Below, piece after piece: positions 9,448 through 18,339 of a stretch of DNA of 64,000 bases. Numbering within the stretch: position 1 is the first letter of the stretch; every line of letters starts with the position of its first letter. Both the position numbers and the translations under genes were made by a program. The notes beneath the pieces are model-generated. The model was not told the DNA's origin, searched no databases, and worked only from the letters and a program-made list of their open reading frames with translations. The DNA comes from Nocardia paucivorans NBRC 100373 (GTDB lineage Bacteria > Actinomycetota > Actinomycetes > Mycobacteriales > Mycobacteriaceae). The DNA is taken from the NCBI RefSeq assembly GCF_000308675.1, contig NZ_BAGE01000041.1:310001-374000 (forward strand), read 5' to 3'.

Positions 9448-10464
9448 GTGCGGTGGCAGAGCCAGACCCCGGACGGCGACGACGGCGCTTTGCCCGGCCT
9501 CGACCGGGCGATGTTCACCCGAACCGTACGCACACCGGAATTCGCCGGCATCACCTTTCACGAAGTGCTGTGCACGAGCGCGCTGAACAGGCTTCCGGAG
9601 AAGGCGAATTCGCCGTTTCGGTGGACGATCGACCCGATGCGCGGTTGTTCCCATGCCTGCCGCTACTGTTTCGCCCGCGACTCACACGAATCCCTGGACC
9701 TCGACGCCGGAACGGATTTCGACAGCCGGATCGTGGTGAAGACCAATATCGTCGCGGTGCTGCGCCGCGAACTCTCCCGACGGTCCTGGCACCGGGAACC
9801 GGTGGTGCTCGGCACCGATACCGATCCCTACCAGCAGGCCGAGGGCCGGTATCGGCTGATGCCCGGAATCATCCGAGCTCTCACCGATTCCGGCACTCCG
9901 TTCTCGATCCTCACCAAAGGCGCTCTGCTACAACGGGATCTACCGCTACTCACCCTGGCGGCACGAGAAGTGCCGGTACACATCGGCATCTCGCTGGCCA
10001 TGCTCGACGCGGAATCGCATCGTGGCCTCGAACCCGGCGCGCCCACACCCCGGTCCCGACTGGACCTGGTGCGCGCCCTCACCGATGCGGGCTTCGCGGT
10101 GAACGTGATGGTGGCGCCGGTCATCCCCTATCTCACCGACGGCCGCGACCAACTCGACGCACTGTTCCACGAGATCGCCGCGGCCGGTGCGGTGTCGGCA
10201 ATCGTGTTACCGATGCACCTGCGCGGCAGCACCCGCGATTGGTTCCTGGGCTGGCTGGGCGAAACCCACCCCGCACTACTGCGCCGCTACCGACAGCTCT
10301 ACCGCACCGGAGGGCAGGTCGCACCGGAGTACGCGACCTGGCTGCGGAAACGGGTCGATCCGCTACTGGCCGAGCACGGCCTGTGCCGGGAGGAACCGGA
10401 CGAGGAACCGCCGAGGCCGGAACCGGCACCGCAGGCCGAAGCGCAACTACCCTTGTTCTCCTGA
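9448..10464 (+). CDS. Rv2578c-family radical SAM protein, SOS-regulated
   Basis: A 338-residue radical SAM protein with the 4Fe-4S cluster motif CSHACRYC (C67, C71, C74). The N-terminal block GITFHEVLCTSALN is closely similar to what I recall of M. tuberculosis Rv2578c, and LGTDTDPYQQAEG and LHLRGSTRDWF blocks are also shared. It resembles spore photoproduct lyase-like (SplB/Rre) proteins but lacks an assigned reaction. GTG at 9448 gives the same N terminus (VRWQ/MRW) as the mycobacterial protein. A LexA box overlaps its promoter region, as for Rv2578c, supporting a DNA-damage role. Function beyond that is unknown. Confidence 0.85.
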   Translation: MRWQSQTPDGDDGALPGLDRAMFTRTVRTPEFAGITFHEVLCTSALNRLPEKANSPFRWTIDPMRGCSHACRYCFARDSHESLDLDAGTDFDSRIVVKTNIVAVLRRELSRRSWHREPVVLGTDTDPYQQAEGRYRLMPGIIRALTDSGTPFSILTKGALLQRDLPLLTLAAREVPVHIGISLAMLDAESHRGLEPGAPTPRSRLDLVRALTDAGFAVNVMVAPVIPYLTDGRDQLDALFHEIAAAGAVSAIVLPMHLRGSTRDWFLGWLGETHPALLRRYRQLYRTGGQVAPEYATWLRKRVDPLLAEHGLCREEPDEEPPRPEPAPQAEAQLPLFS

Positions 10465-10655
10465 CCTCGATCCCGGACGGCTCCACGGACCGGCCCCGGC
10501 CCACCGAAGACCCACCGAATCACCCGGTCATCCGGCGCGCACGGGCAGGTGAGCGGCAACTCGTATGCCGACACGCGCATACCCGGCACACCGCCCCATC
10601 GGGGGAGTACTTTGGCCACTGGCAGCGCTCTTCAACGAGGAAGTGAAGCACGCGT

Positions 10656-12638
10656 ATGGTTTCGCAGCACAACGATATCGACCACGCCGACGGCACCACT
10701 GCCGCCGCTGTTCGAAATGACGGCGGCGCAGCGGCTCTGGACCGTGTGGTCATCCGCTTCGCGGGCGATTCGGGTGACGGTATGCAGCTCACCGGGGATC
10801 GCTTCACCCACGAGGCGGCGGCCTTCGGCAACGATCTCGCCACCCAACCCAACTTCCCGGCCGAGATCCGGGCCCCGCAAGGCACGCTGCCCGGCGTGTC
10901 CTCGTTCCAGATCCAGATCGCCGATCACGACATCCTCACCGCCGGCGACCAGCCCGATGTGCTGGTGGCGATGAACCCGGCCGCGCTGAAGGCCAATATC
11001 GACGATCTGCCGCGCGGCGGCACGATCATCGTCAACACCGACGAGTTCACCGGCCGCAACCTCACCAAGGTGGGCTATTCCTCCGATCCGCTCGCCGACG
11101 AGAGCCTCGCCGATTTCGTCGTCCATCGAGTGCCGATGACCTCGCTGACCCTCGCCGCCACCGAGGCCACCGGTGTCGGGAAGAAGTCGGGTCAGCGCGC
11201 CAAGAACATGTTCGCGCTCGGGCTGCTGTCCTGGATGTACGGGCGGCCGATCGGTGGCACCGAGCGGTTCCTGCGGGAGAAGTTCGCCGCCACCCCGGAG
11301 GTCGCCGAGGCCAATGTGCTCGCCTTCCGGGCGGGTTGGAACTACGGCGAGACCACCGAGAGCTTCGCCACCACCTACGCGATCGCCCCGGCCGCGCTGC
11401 CACCGGGCACCTACCGTCAGATCACCGGCAATACCGCGCTCGCCTACGGCCTGATCACCGCGAGCTCGTTGTCCGGGCTGCCGTTGTTCCTCGGCACCTA
11501 TCCCATCACCCCGGCCTCCGACATCCTGCACGAGCTGAGCAAGCACAAGAATTTCGGCGTCACCACCTTCCAGGCCGAGGACGAGATCGCCGGTATCGGC
11601 GCCGCCCTGGGCGCCTCGCTCGGCGGAGCGCTGGGCGTCACCAGCACCTCCGGGCCGGGCCTGGCCCTCAAGAGCGAGACCATCGGGTTGGCGGTGATGA
11701 CCGAACTGCCGCTGGTGATCATCGATGTGCAGCGCGGTGGACCGTCCACCGGTCTCCCGACCAAGACCGAACAGGCGGACCTGTTGCAGGCGCTGTACGG
11801 CCGCAATGGCGAGAGCCCGGTGGCGGTGCTCGCCCCGCGCTCGCCCGCCGACTGTTTCGCGACCGCGGTGGAGGCCGCCCGGATCGCGCTCACCTACCGC
11901 ACCCCGGTGCTGCTGCTGTCCGACGGCGCCATAGCCAATGGATCGGAACCCTGGTCGATCCCTCGCGTCGAGGACCTGGAACCGATCGACCCCGGATTCG
12001 AACCGCCCGCCGACGAGGACGACGACGGCTCGTTCCGCCCCTACGCCCGCGATCCGGAAACCCTGGCCCGCCCACTGGCCGTTCCGGGCACCAAGGGCCG
12101 CGCGCATCGGATCGGCGGGCTGGAGAAGGCCGACGGCAGCGGTGATATCTCCTACGACCCGGCCAACCACGATCTGATGGTGCGCCTGCGCCAGGCCAAG
12201 ATCGACTCGATCGAGGTGCCCGAGACCGAGGTCGACGATCCGGACGGCACCGCCGAAGTGCTGCTGATCGGCTGGGGCAGCTCCTACGGACCGATCGGCG
12301 AGGCCTGCCGCCGGGTGCGCAGACGCGGGGTGCCGGTCGCCCAGCTGCATCTGCGGCATCTGAATCCACTACCACCGAATCTCGGCGAGGTGCTGCGGCG
12401 CTACCGCACTGTGGTGGCGCCGGAGATGAACGGCGGTCAGCTGGCCATGCTGCTGCGCGCAAAGTACCTGGTCGATGTCCGGCCATGGACGAAGGTCGCG
12501 GGTACGGCGTTCTCCGCCCAGGAGCTCGTCGGCGTGATCGACGCGGCGCTGGACGGTTCGATCGCCGAACTGGAACAGGACAAGGCCTTCGCCGCCAGGG
12601 CGCGGGCGACCTATCGCACGGACGGGGGCTCCCGATGA
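10656..12638 (+). CDS. korA: 2-oxoacid:ferredoxin oxidoreductase, alpha subunit (KorA)
   Basis: 660-residue fused gamma-alpha subunit of CoA-dependent 2-oxoglutarate (or other 2-oxoacid) ferredoxin oxidoreductase. The gamma domain is N-terminal (FAGDSGDGMQLTGDRF, about residues 35-50); the pyrimidine-binding domain follows with TYPITPASDILHELS and a TSTSGPGLALKSE block. A ribosome site GAGGAAG lies about 11 nt upstream of the ATG. The stop overlaps the korB start by 4 nt, so the subunits are co-translated. In mycobacteria the equivalent (Rv2455c/Rv2454c) bypasses alpha-ketoglutarate dehydrogenase with reduction of ferredoxin. Its position beside the SOS gene differs from M. tuberculosis, so this is a rearranged or inserted segment. 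Confidence 0.92.
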   Translation: MVSQHNDIDHADGTTAAAVRNDGGAAALDRVVIRFAGDSGDGMQLTGDRFTHEAAAFGNDLATQPNFPAEIRAPQGTLPGVSSFQIQIADHDILTAGDQPDVLVAMNPAALKANIDDLPRGGTIIVNTDEFTGRNLTKVGYSSDPLADESLADFVVHRVPMTSLTLAATEATGVGKKSGQRAKNMFALGLLSWMYGRPIGGTERFLREKFAATPEVAEANVLAFRAGWNYGETTESFATTYAIAPAALPPGTYRQITGNTALAYGLITASSLSGLPLFLGTYPITPASDILHELSKHKNFGVTTFQAEDEIAGIGAALGASLGGALGVTSTSGPGLALKSETIGLAVMTELPLVIIDVQRGGPSTGLPTKTEQADLLQALYGRNGESPVAVLAPRSPADCFATAVEAARIALTYRTPVLLLSDGAIANGSEPWSIPRVEDLEPIDPGFEPPADEDDDGSFRPYARDPETLARPLAVPGTKGRAHRIGGLEKADGSGDISYDPANHDLMVRLRQAKIDSIEVPETEVDDPDGTAEVLLIGWGSSYGPIGEACRRVRRRGVPVAQLHLRHLNPLPPNLGEVLRRYRTVVAPEMNGGQLAMLLRAKYLVDVRPWTKVAGTAFSAQELVGVIDAALDGSIAELEQDKAFAARARATYRTDGGSR

Positions 12639-13726
12639 CGATTATCGAAACCTCGCTGCTCGGGACCGAGCTGGGCATAACGCCGGTATCCGGGACCTCG
12701 GGCGTACCGGCCGCGGACGAGCCGCAGAAGGCCAAGGACTTCACCTCCGACCAAGAGGTGCGCTGGTGCCCCGGCTGCGGTGATTACGTCATCCTGGCCA
12801 CGGTGCGCGGTTTCCTGGCCGACCTGGGACTACGCCGGGAAAACCTCATGTTCGTGTCCGGGATCGGCTGCTCGAGCCGTTTCCCGTACTACCTGGACGC
12901 CTATGGGATCCATTCGATCCACGGCCGCGCTCCGGCAATTGCCACCGGACTCGCGGTCACCCGCCCCGACCTGTCGGTATGGGTCGTCACCGGCGACGGC
13001 GACGCATTGTCCATCGGCGGCAACCATCTCATCCACGCGCTGCGCCGCAATGTGAACATGACGATCCTGTTGTTCAACAACCGGATCTACGGGCTCACCA
13101 AAGGCCAGTACTCCCCCACCTCGGAAACGGGCAAGGTCACCAAATCGACGCCCATGGGGTCGGTGGATCACCCGTTCAACACCCTGTCGGTGGCATTGGG
13201 CGCCGAGGCGACCTTCGCCGCCCGGGCCCTGGACTCCGATCGCAAGGGCCTCACCGAGGTGCTGCGCGAGGCTGCCGAGCACCGCGGCACCTCCTTCGTG
13301 GAGATTCTGCAGGACTGCCCGATCTTCAACGACGGCTCCTTCGATGTGCTGCGCCGCGGCGACAGCGAATCGCGACTGATCCGGCTGCGACACGGCGAAC
13401 CGCTGCGGTTCGGCGCGGACGGAGAGTTCGCCGTGGTGCGCAAGGGCTTCGGACTGACCGTCGCCCGCACCGACGAGGTGTCCGCGGACGAGATCATCGT
13501 GCACGACGCGCACTCCGACGACCCGGAGTACGCCTACGCGCTGTCCCGGCTCTCCGACCAGGACCTCGCACACGTGGTCACGGGCATATTCCGCGCGGTG
13601 AACCGCCCGACCTACGACGACGGCGTTCGCGCTCAGCTCACGAGCGCGCGCGAGACGAAACCCGTCACCGAGGGGTCCCTGCAACAGCTGCTCACCGGGC
13701 CGGAAACCTGGACCGTCACCGGGTAG
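12635..13726 (+). CDS. korB: 2-oxoacid:ferredoxin oxidoreductase, beta subunit (KorB)
   Basis: 363-residue thiamine-diphosphate-binding subunit. The N-terminal WCPGCGDY motif is the usual KorB signature, and GDGDALSIGGNH with LLFNNRIYGLTKGQ forms the ThDP/Mg site. ATG at 12635 overlaps the korA stop as ATGA. Together with KorA it makes the alpha-beta oxidoreductase that decarboxylates 2-oxoglutarate to succinyl-CoA and reduces ferredoxin. Actinobacterial enzymes of this type lack the extra ferredoxin subunit, and no ferredoxin gene is seen nearby. A hairpin terminator follows. Confidence 0.92.
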   Translation: MTIIETSLLGTELGITPVSGTSGVPAADEPQKAKDFTSDQEVRWCPGCGDYVILATVRGFLADLGLRRENLMFVSGIGCSSRFPYYLDAYGIHSIHGRAPAIATGLAVTRPDLSVWVVTGDGDALSIGGNHLIHALRRNVNMTILLFNNRIYGLTKGQYSPTSETGKVTKSTPMGSVDHPFNTLSVALGAEATFAARALDSDRKGLTEVLREAAEHRGTSFVEILQDCPIFNDGSFDVLRRGDSESRLIRLRHGEPLRFGADGEFAVVRKGFGLTVARTDEVSADEIIVHDAHSDDPEYAYALSRLSDQDLAHVVTGIFRAVNRPTYDDGVRAQLTSARETKPVTEGSLQQLLTGPETWTVTG

Positions 13727-13757
13727 CGACCGCCCCGACATCGACGTATGGCCGTAA

Positions 13758-13785
13758 CCGGGTCGGTGCTCGCACACCGGCCCGG
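13758..13785. terminator. Bidirectional hairpin terminator
   Basis: An 11-bp stem with one G-T pair (CCGGGTCGGTG against CACCGGCCCGG, loop CTCGCA) lies between the convergent korB and membrane-protein stops. Confidence 0.65.
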
Positions 13786-13786
13786 C

Positions 13787-14434
13787 TCAGGACAGCCGGG
13801 CCACCTCCGCGTCGGTCAGCACAACCGGAGAGATGTAGTCCCGGTCACGGACCAGGACGACGGCCCGATACAGCGGTCGCTCGGCGAGCCCCGCGTCCCG
13901 GGCCTCGGCGCGGAGTTGACCCACCAGCATCTCGGCGACCGCGAGCGCGGCGGCGAGCGGGCTCGCCGTCAGCGCATCGGCCAGGGCGCGTAGGCCGAGC
14001 AGATGCAGTTCCCGTCCGCTGCCCGCGTCGGTGTACATGGCCAGCGGAACGATCTGGCTGTCGGGGCCGGCGGTGATCCGCAGCGCGATCCGGCTCAATC
14101 GCGCCGGGTAGACCAGTATCTCCGCCCCGGTGGCCTCGGCGATCGGGATCACCCGTTCCCGCAACAAGGTCCGGGCGTGCAGGGTGGTTCCGGACAGCCA
14201 GATCCGCCGCCGGCGCAGGGCCAGGGCGTAGACCGCCGTCGGCGCCCCAACCGCCACGCCGACCGGGATGCCGAGGCTCCATCCCGACACGATGCCCACG
14301 AGCAGCGCCGCGCCGATACCCACTCCCAGGCCCGCCAGCGCCAGCCGGCGCAGCGCCGGGGCGTACAGCTCGGGGGCGACCAGGTCCAGTCCGATCCGGT
14401 GTTCCGGTTCAGACCCTGGGGTGGGTGCTGTCAC
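13787..14434 (-). CDS. Two-helix membrane protein of unknown function
   Basis: 215 residues with two adjacent hydrophobic helices (about residues 29-72) after a short acidic N terminus, then a cytoplasmic or external domain of mixed alpha/beta character with RRRRIWLSG and a leucine/alanine-rich helix near the C terminus. I do not recognise a family. The helix hairpin plus following domain recalls PH-like or membrane-tethered sensor domains, but no motif decides. It lies immediately downstream of hisS on the same strand with a hairpin in between, so it may have its own promoter. Confidence 0.5.
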   Translation of the reverse strand: MTAPTPGSEPEHRIGLDLVAPELYAPALRRLALAGLGVGIGAALLVGIVSGWSLGIPVGVAVGAPTAVYALALRRRRIWLSGTTLHARTLLRERVIPIAEATGAEILVYPARLSRIALRITAGPDSQIVPLAMYTDAGSGRELHLLGLRALADALTASPLAAALAVAEMLVGQLRAEARDAGLAERPLYRAVVLVRDRDYISPVVLTDAEVARLS

Positions 14435-14446
14435 GACGGTGCATTC

Positions 14447-14472
14447 GGTTCGGGGAACGGTTTCCCCGAACC
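14447..14472 (-). terminator. Hairpin terminator after hisS
   Basis: A 10-bp perfect stem (GGTTCGGGGA against TCCCCGAACC) lies 4 nt beyond the hisS stop and upstream of the membrane protein start at 14434. Confidence 0.6.
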
Positions 14473-14475
14473 GTA

Positions 14476-15753
14476 CTATTCGTCGTCCGCCAGCGCCGCG
14501 ACAATCGTGCCGACCGTACTGTCGATCGGGATCTGACGCTGCTGTCCGGTGCGCATGTCCTTGAGGCCGATGCTGTGCTCGGCCAGGTCCCGATCGCCGA
14601 GGACCAGCGTGAACCGGGCGCCCGACCGGTCGGCCGCCTTCATCGCGCCCTTCACCCCGCGTCCGCCATAGGCCAGGTCCACCCGGATACCCGCCGCCCG
14701 CAACTGTGCAGCCAGCACCACCAGGCGCTGTTTGGCGGTATCACCGAGCGGAACCCCGTACACCTCGCAACGCGCCGAATCGCCCGCCGTCACACCCTCG
14801 GCCGCCAATGCCAGAACGGTGCGGTCCACCCCGAGACCGAAACCGATACCGGACAGCGCCTGGCCACCCAGTTCGGCCATCAGACCGTCGTAGCGGCCGC
14901 CGCCGCCGATACCGGACTGGGCACCGAGGCCGTCGTGCACGAATTCGAATGTGGTCTTGGTGTAGTAGTCCAGACCCCGCACCATCCGCGGGTTCACCGC
15001 ATACGGCACGCCCAGTGCATCGAGGTGGGCCAGTACCTGCTCGAAGTGGGCCTTGGCGGAATCGGAGAGGTGGTCGATCATGAGCGGCGCCTCGGCCGTC
15101 ATCTCCCGCACCTCGGGTCGTTTGTCGTCGAGCACCCGCAATGGATTGATCTGCGCCCGTCGGCGGGTCTCCGCGTCGAGTGGTAGCCCGAACAGGAATT
15201 CCTGGAGTCGTTCCCGGTACTGCGGACGGCAGGTCTCGTCGCCGAGCGAGGTGATCTCCAGCCGGAAACCGGTGAGACCGAGGCCGCGGAACCCGGCGTC
15301 GGCGACCGCGATGACCTCGGCGTCCAGCGCCGGGTCGTCGATACCGATGGCCTCCACGCCGACCTGCTGCAACTGGCGGTAACGCCCGGCCTGGGGGCGT
15401 TCGTACCGGAAGAACGGACCGGCATAGCAAAGTTTCACCGGCAGCTGTCCGCGATCGAGTCCGTGTTCGATCACCGCGCGCATCACCCCGGCCGTGCCCT
15501 CCGGACGGAGGGTGACACTGCGGTCGCTACGGTCGGAGAAGGTGAACATCTCCTTGCTCACCACATCGGTGGATTCACCGACACCGCGGGCGAACAGTTC
15601 GGTGTCCTCGAAGACCGGCAGCTCGATATGCCCGTACCCGGCGAGTCGGGCGGCGCGGATCAGTCCGTCGCGAACCGCGACGAATTCGGCCGAGCCCGGC
15701 GGCACGTAGTCCGGGACGCCTTTCGGGGCGGAGAAGCTGCTGGTCTTGGTCAC
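14476..15753 (-). CDS. hisS: Histidyl-tRNA synthetase
   Basis: 425-residue class II synthetase charging tRNA-His. Motif 1 region KGVPDYVPP opens the protein, motif 2 contains [14 protein letters not shown], the histidine-A signature is [12 protein letters not shown], and the C-terminal HGTP anticodon-binding domain ends it. GTG at 15753 ([12 protein letters not shown]) gives the expected length; upstream readings add unrelated sequence. It sits divergent from the ppiB-like gene as in M. tuberculosis (Rv2580c/Rv2582), although the glyoxalase II gene found between them there is missing here. Confidence 0.95.
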   Translation of the reverse strand: MTKTSSFSAPKGVPDYVPPGSAEFVAVRDGLIRAARLAGYGHIELPVFEDTELFARGVGESTDVVSKEMFTFSDRSDRSVTLRPEGTAGVMRAVIEHGLDRGQLPVKLCYAGPFFRYERPQAGRYRQLQQVGVEAIGIDDPALDAEVIAVADAGFRGLGLTGFRLEITSLGDETCRPQYRERLQEFLFGLPLDAETRRRAQINPLRVLDDKRPEVREMTAEAPLMIDHLSDSAKAHFEQVLAHLDALGVPYAVNPRMVRGLDYYTKTTFEFVHDGLGAQSGIGGGGRYDGLMAELGGQALSGIGFGLGVDRTVLALAAEGVTAGDSARCEVYGVPLGDTAKQRLVVLAAQLRAAGIRVDLAYGGRGVKGAMKAADRSGARFTLVLGDRDLAEHSIGLKDMRTGQQRQIPIDSTVGTIVAALADDE

Positions 15754-16004
15754 GATGATCCAGTTTCCCCCACCGTGCCCGATCAAGTCCAACCGGTTAC
15801 CGCGAAGCGGGGGCGCGGCGGACACGGACCGCCCCGGCGGAACTGATGGGATGCGCCCGAGCGGAGATGGCAGACTCTGGGGCACGTCCCGTAGGTCACG
15901 GTTGCGACACCGAGCAGACCCGGGGACACGCTGTAGCCGATGTATCAGACCAGGAGCGTCCGACCGGACCCGATATCCGGTCGCCGCACGGGAGGAACGT
16001 GGTA

Positions 16005-16886
16005 GTGCCGAGCAACGAACAGCGCCGAGCGGCGGCGAAACGCAAGCTGGAGCGTCAGTTGGCCAACCGTGCCGCACGGGAGCGCAAGCGCAAACAACTC
16101 ACCGTCGCCGGATCGGTGCTCGGCGTCATAGTGGTGGCGGCCGCGATAACGGGCGTGTACTTCCTCACCCGGGGCGACGACGACGCCGATACGGCCGCCG
16201 CATCCACCACCCCGGAGGCCTCGCTGTCGAACACCCCCCTGGCGGCGCCGCCACCGGCTCCGGTGGCCAAGCCCGCCACGGTGAACTGCACCTACCGTCC
16301 CACCGGTCCCGCAGCCAAACCGGTGGACCCACCGCGCACCGAGGGGATCCCGACCGCCGACGGCAATGCCACGCTCAGTATCAGCGTCGAGACGAATCAG
16401 GGGCCGCTCGGACTGACGCTGAACAACGCGCAGTCGCCGTGCACGGTGAACAGCTTCGCCAGCCTGGCCGGTCAAGGCTATTTCGACGGCACCGACTGCC
16501 ACCGACTCACCGAAGGTGAAGGGCTGAAGGTATTGCAGTGCGGCGATCCGACCGGGAGCGGCACCGGCGGCCCCGGCTACGAGTTCGACAACGAGTACCC
16601 CACCGACCAGTACGCGCCCGGCGATCCGGCGCTGCAGCAGCCGATCGGCTACCAGCGCGGCGTGCTCGCCATGGCCAATGCCGGTCCGGGCACCAATGGC
16701 AGCCAGTTCTTCATCGTCTACGGCGATTCGATCCTGCCGCCGAACTACACGATCTTCGGCACCGTGGACGAGACCGGTCTGCAGACACTGGACAAGATCG
16801 CCGCACTCGGCCAGGACGAATCCAACGGCCCCGGCGACGGTAGGCCCCGGCAGCCGGTAACCATCCAGACGGTACGCATCGACTGA
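16005..16886 (+). CDS. ppiB: Membrane-anchored cyclophilin-type peptidyl-prolyl isomerase
   Basis: 293 residues: a strongly basic cytoplasmic segment ([20 protein letters not shown]), one transmembrane helix at about 37-58, a Pro/Ala linker and an extracytoplasmic cyclophilin domain with [31 protein letters not shown] and a final FGTVDETG block. It catalyses cis-trans isomerisation of prolyl bonds outside the membrane. GTG at 16005 follows GGAGGA by 8 nt and gives the mycobacterial-like N terminus VPSNEQRR; a GTG two codons earlier is the only close alternative. It is the last backbone gene before the secretion locus. Confidence 0.9.
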   Translation: MPSNEQRRAAAKRKLERQLANRAARERKRKQLTVAGSVLGVIVVAAAITGVYFLTRGDDDADTAAASTTPEASLSNTPLAAPPPAPVAKPATVNCTYRPTGPAAKPVDPPRTEGIPTADGNATLSISVETNQGPLGLTLNNAQSPCTVNSFASLAGQGYFDGTDCHRLTEGEGLKVLQCGDPTGSGTGGPGYEFDNEYPTDQYAPGDPALQQPIGYQRGVLAMANAGPGTNGSQFFIVYGDSILPPNYTIFGTVDETGLQTLDKIAALGQDESNGPGDGRPRQPVTIQTVRID

Positions 16887-17173
16887 CCCCCACCGGCGGC
16901 GGACGTGCCGACACCGGTTCGCCCGCCGCCGACCATCCGGTTAGGTGACCCTTACACCGCAGAAGGTTCGGCCGTCGCACTCGCGGGCCGGAATTGTGCG
17001 GTTTATGCTGATGGAGCGGCATTACGGCCGATTACGGTCGGGCGTGTCGGGTAATCTCGGAACACGGAGTGCGCGTGGCGAAATCACCTTGTTCGGATTG
17101 TCGCCGACAGCGTGCGGGTCGCGACGAGGCGCCACATCATCCATAGTGATCACCGCAGCATCGGGGAGCAGAC

Positions 17174-17773
17174 ATGTCCGAGGAAATCGACGACGTCGGC
17201 CGGGAAACCGCGGCCATGCTGAGGACAATGTTGCAGATCGCGACCCTGGTCGCTCTCAAAACCCGGGAACGCGGTCAGCGTGAGGCCGAGGCGCGCGTCA
17301 AACTCACCGAGGCCCGGCTCAAGGAGGCCCGGGAGTTGCAGATCCGCGAGGCCCGGGAGGCCAAGGCCAGAGATCCGCGCAATCAGGAACTGGCCCAAAT
17401 GCTTTCGCGGCCACTACCGGATACGGCCGCCCGAATCGCCCCGCATCGGGAGGAAGGGGCCTATCGCGGGGTGTCGCTGGAGAAGGACCGGTTCTCCCTC
17501 TCCCAGACCGTCGAGGCCTTCGCCGAGGCGGCGTCGGGAGGGAAGGACGAACAGCCCGGCATCAACTACGACTCCGTGGAACGCCGGACCGCTCTGGCCG
17601 CGCATCTGGCACGGATCGGCGTCGAACCCGAGCTCGCGGCGGCACGCATGCTCGTCGAGGTCGGTCAGGCCAAACCGGCATCCGAGGCGGCGCGCACCCG
17701 CCCCGAATACGCACCCGCTGTGCAGCGGGCGCGAGAGCAGGAGCTGGGGCGCGGTCTCGAACGCACGCGCTGA
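17174..17773 (+). CDS. Coiled-coil protein of unknown function at the edge of the T4SS locus
   Basis: 199 residues with no signal peptide or membrane segment. Residues about 15-70 are a highly charged Arg/Glu/Ala coiled coil (EAEARVKLTEARLKEAREL); the C-terminal half is a compact Ala-rich helical region. GGGGAGC lies about 5 nt before the ATG. I do not recognise a named family, though Ala/Arg/Glu-rich coiled-coil proteins of this sort are common beside actinobacterial transfer genes, where they may act on DNA-processing or coupling proteins (inference). It is convergent with the T4SS operon, separated by a hairpin, and so is separately transcribed. Confidence 0.55.
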   Translation: MSEEIDDVGRETAAMLRTMLQIATLVALKTRERGQREAEARVKLTEARLKEARELQIREAREAKARDPRNQELAQMLSRPLPDTAARIAPHREEGAYRGVSLEKDRFSLSQTVEAFAEAASGGKDEQPGINYDSVERRTALAAHLARIGVEPELAAARMLVEVGQAKPASEAARTRPEYAPAVQRAREQELGRGLERTR

Positions 17774-17783
17774 CAACGGTTCA

Positions 17784-17830
17784 CGAACGGCCCGACCGCA
17801 CCCGCCCTCCGCGGGCGCTCGGGCCGTTCG
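17784..17830. terminator. Bidirectional terminator at the end of the T4SS operon
   Basis: A 12-bp perfect stem CGAACGGCCCGA / TCGGGCCGTTCG enclosing a smaller CGCCCGC-type hairpin, between the convergent coiled-coil gene and the last gene of the secretion operon. Confidence 0.75.
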
Positions 17831-17880
17831 CCGTTCCCGGCTCCCACACCCCATCGAGATCGAATCGGCCGGACCTCGAC

Positions 17881-18339
17881 TCACCCGTGCAATGGCAACT
17901 CGCTGTAGTCCGGATCGCTGAACAATCCCTCGGGCGGTGCCGTCAACGGCAGCGGACCCAGCATGTCCTTGTGTCCGTTACGGACACTGCAGTATTTGAA
18001 CGGCCCACGCGGGTCCAACAGGACCTTCATATGCGGATCGGCGTGGTCGAGCAACCAGACACTCATCCCGGTGGCGCTGTCCTGACGCAAATGCTCCCAG
18101 GCCCGCCACAGGGCATCCAACCGAACCAGGGCCTCGGGATGCTTCCACCACTCCCGGCACCAGACGGTATCGCTGAGATCGCTGACCTGCCTGCGGTACA
18201 GGACACTCAGATAGTTCTCGACGAACTCCACCACATCGCTGTAGATCGTCGCTCTCTCCACACCCGGTGGTTGCGGCGCGTGCCCCACTTCCGGAGCCCG
18301 CCTTACGTTCTGCGCTTCCGGCGCATGCGTTTCGGTCAC
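17881..18339 (-). CDS. DUF4913 family protein
   Basis: 152 residues. The conserved core LYRRQVSDLSDTVWCREWW, then RLDALWRAWEHLR and WLLDHADPHMKVLLDP, is the DUF4913 signature seen in actinobacterial conjugation and phage-like loci. GTG at 18339 overlaps the VirD4 gene stop by 4 nt (GTGA), so it is translated with the coupling protein and is the last gene of the operon. Function is unknown; co-occurrence with TraG-like ATPases suggests a cytoplasmic partner of the coupling protein, which is inference. Confidence 0.75.
   Translation of the reverse strand: MTETHAPEAQNVRRAPEVGHAPQPPGVERATIYSDVVEFVENYLSVLYRRQVSDLSDTVWCREWWKHPEALVRLDALWRAWEHLRQDSATGMSVWLLDHADPHMKVLLDPRGPFKYCSVRNGHKDMLGPLPLTAPPEGLFSDPDYSELPLHG

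Noticed and set aside
16941-16959. IdeR/DtxR-like iron box (TTAGGTGACCCTTACAC) downstream of ppiB
   Set aside because: The left part fits TWAGGTWAGSCTWACCTWA but the right end does not (five mismatches), and no iron gene follows. Chance match likely.
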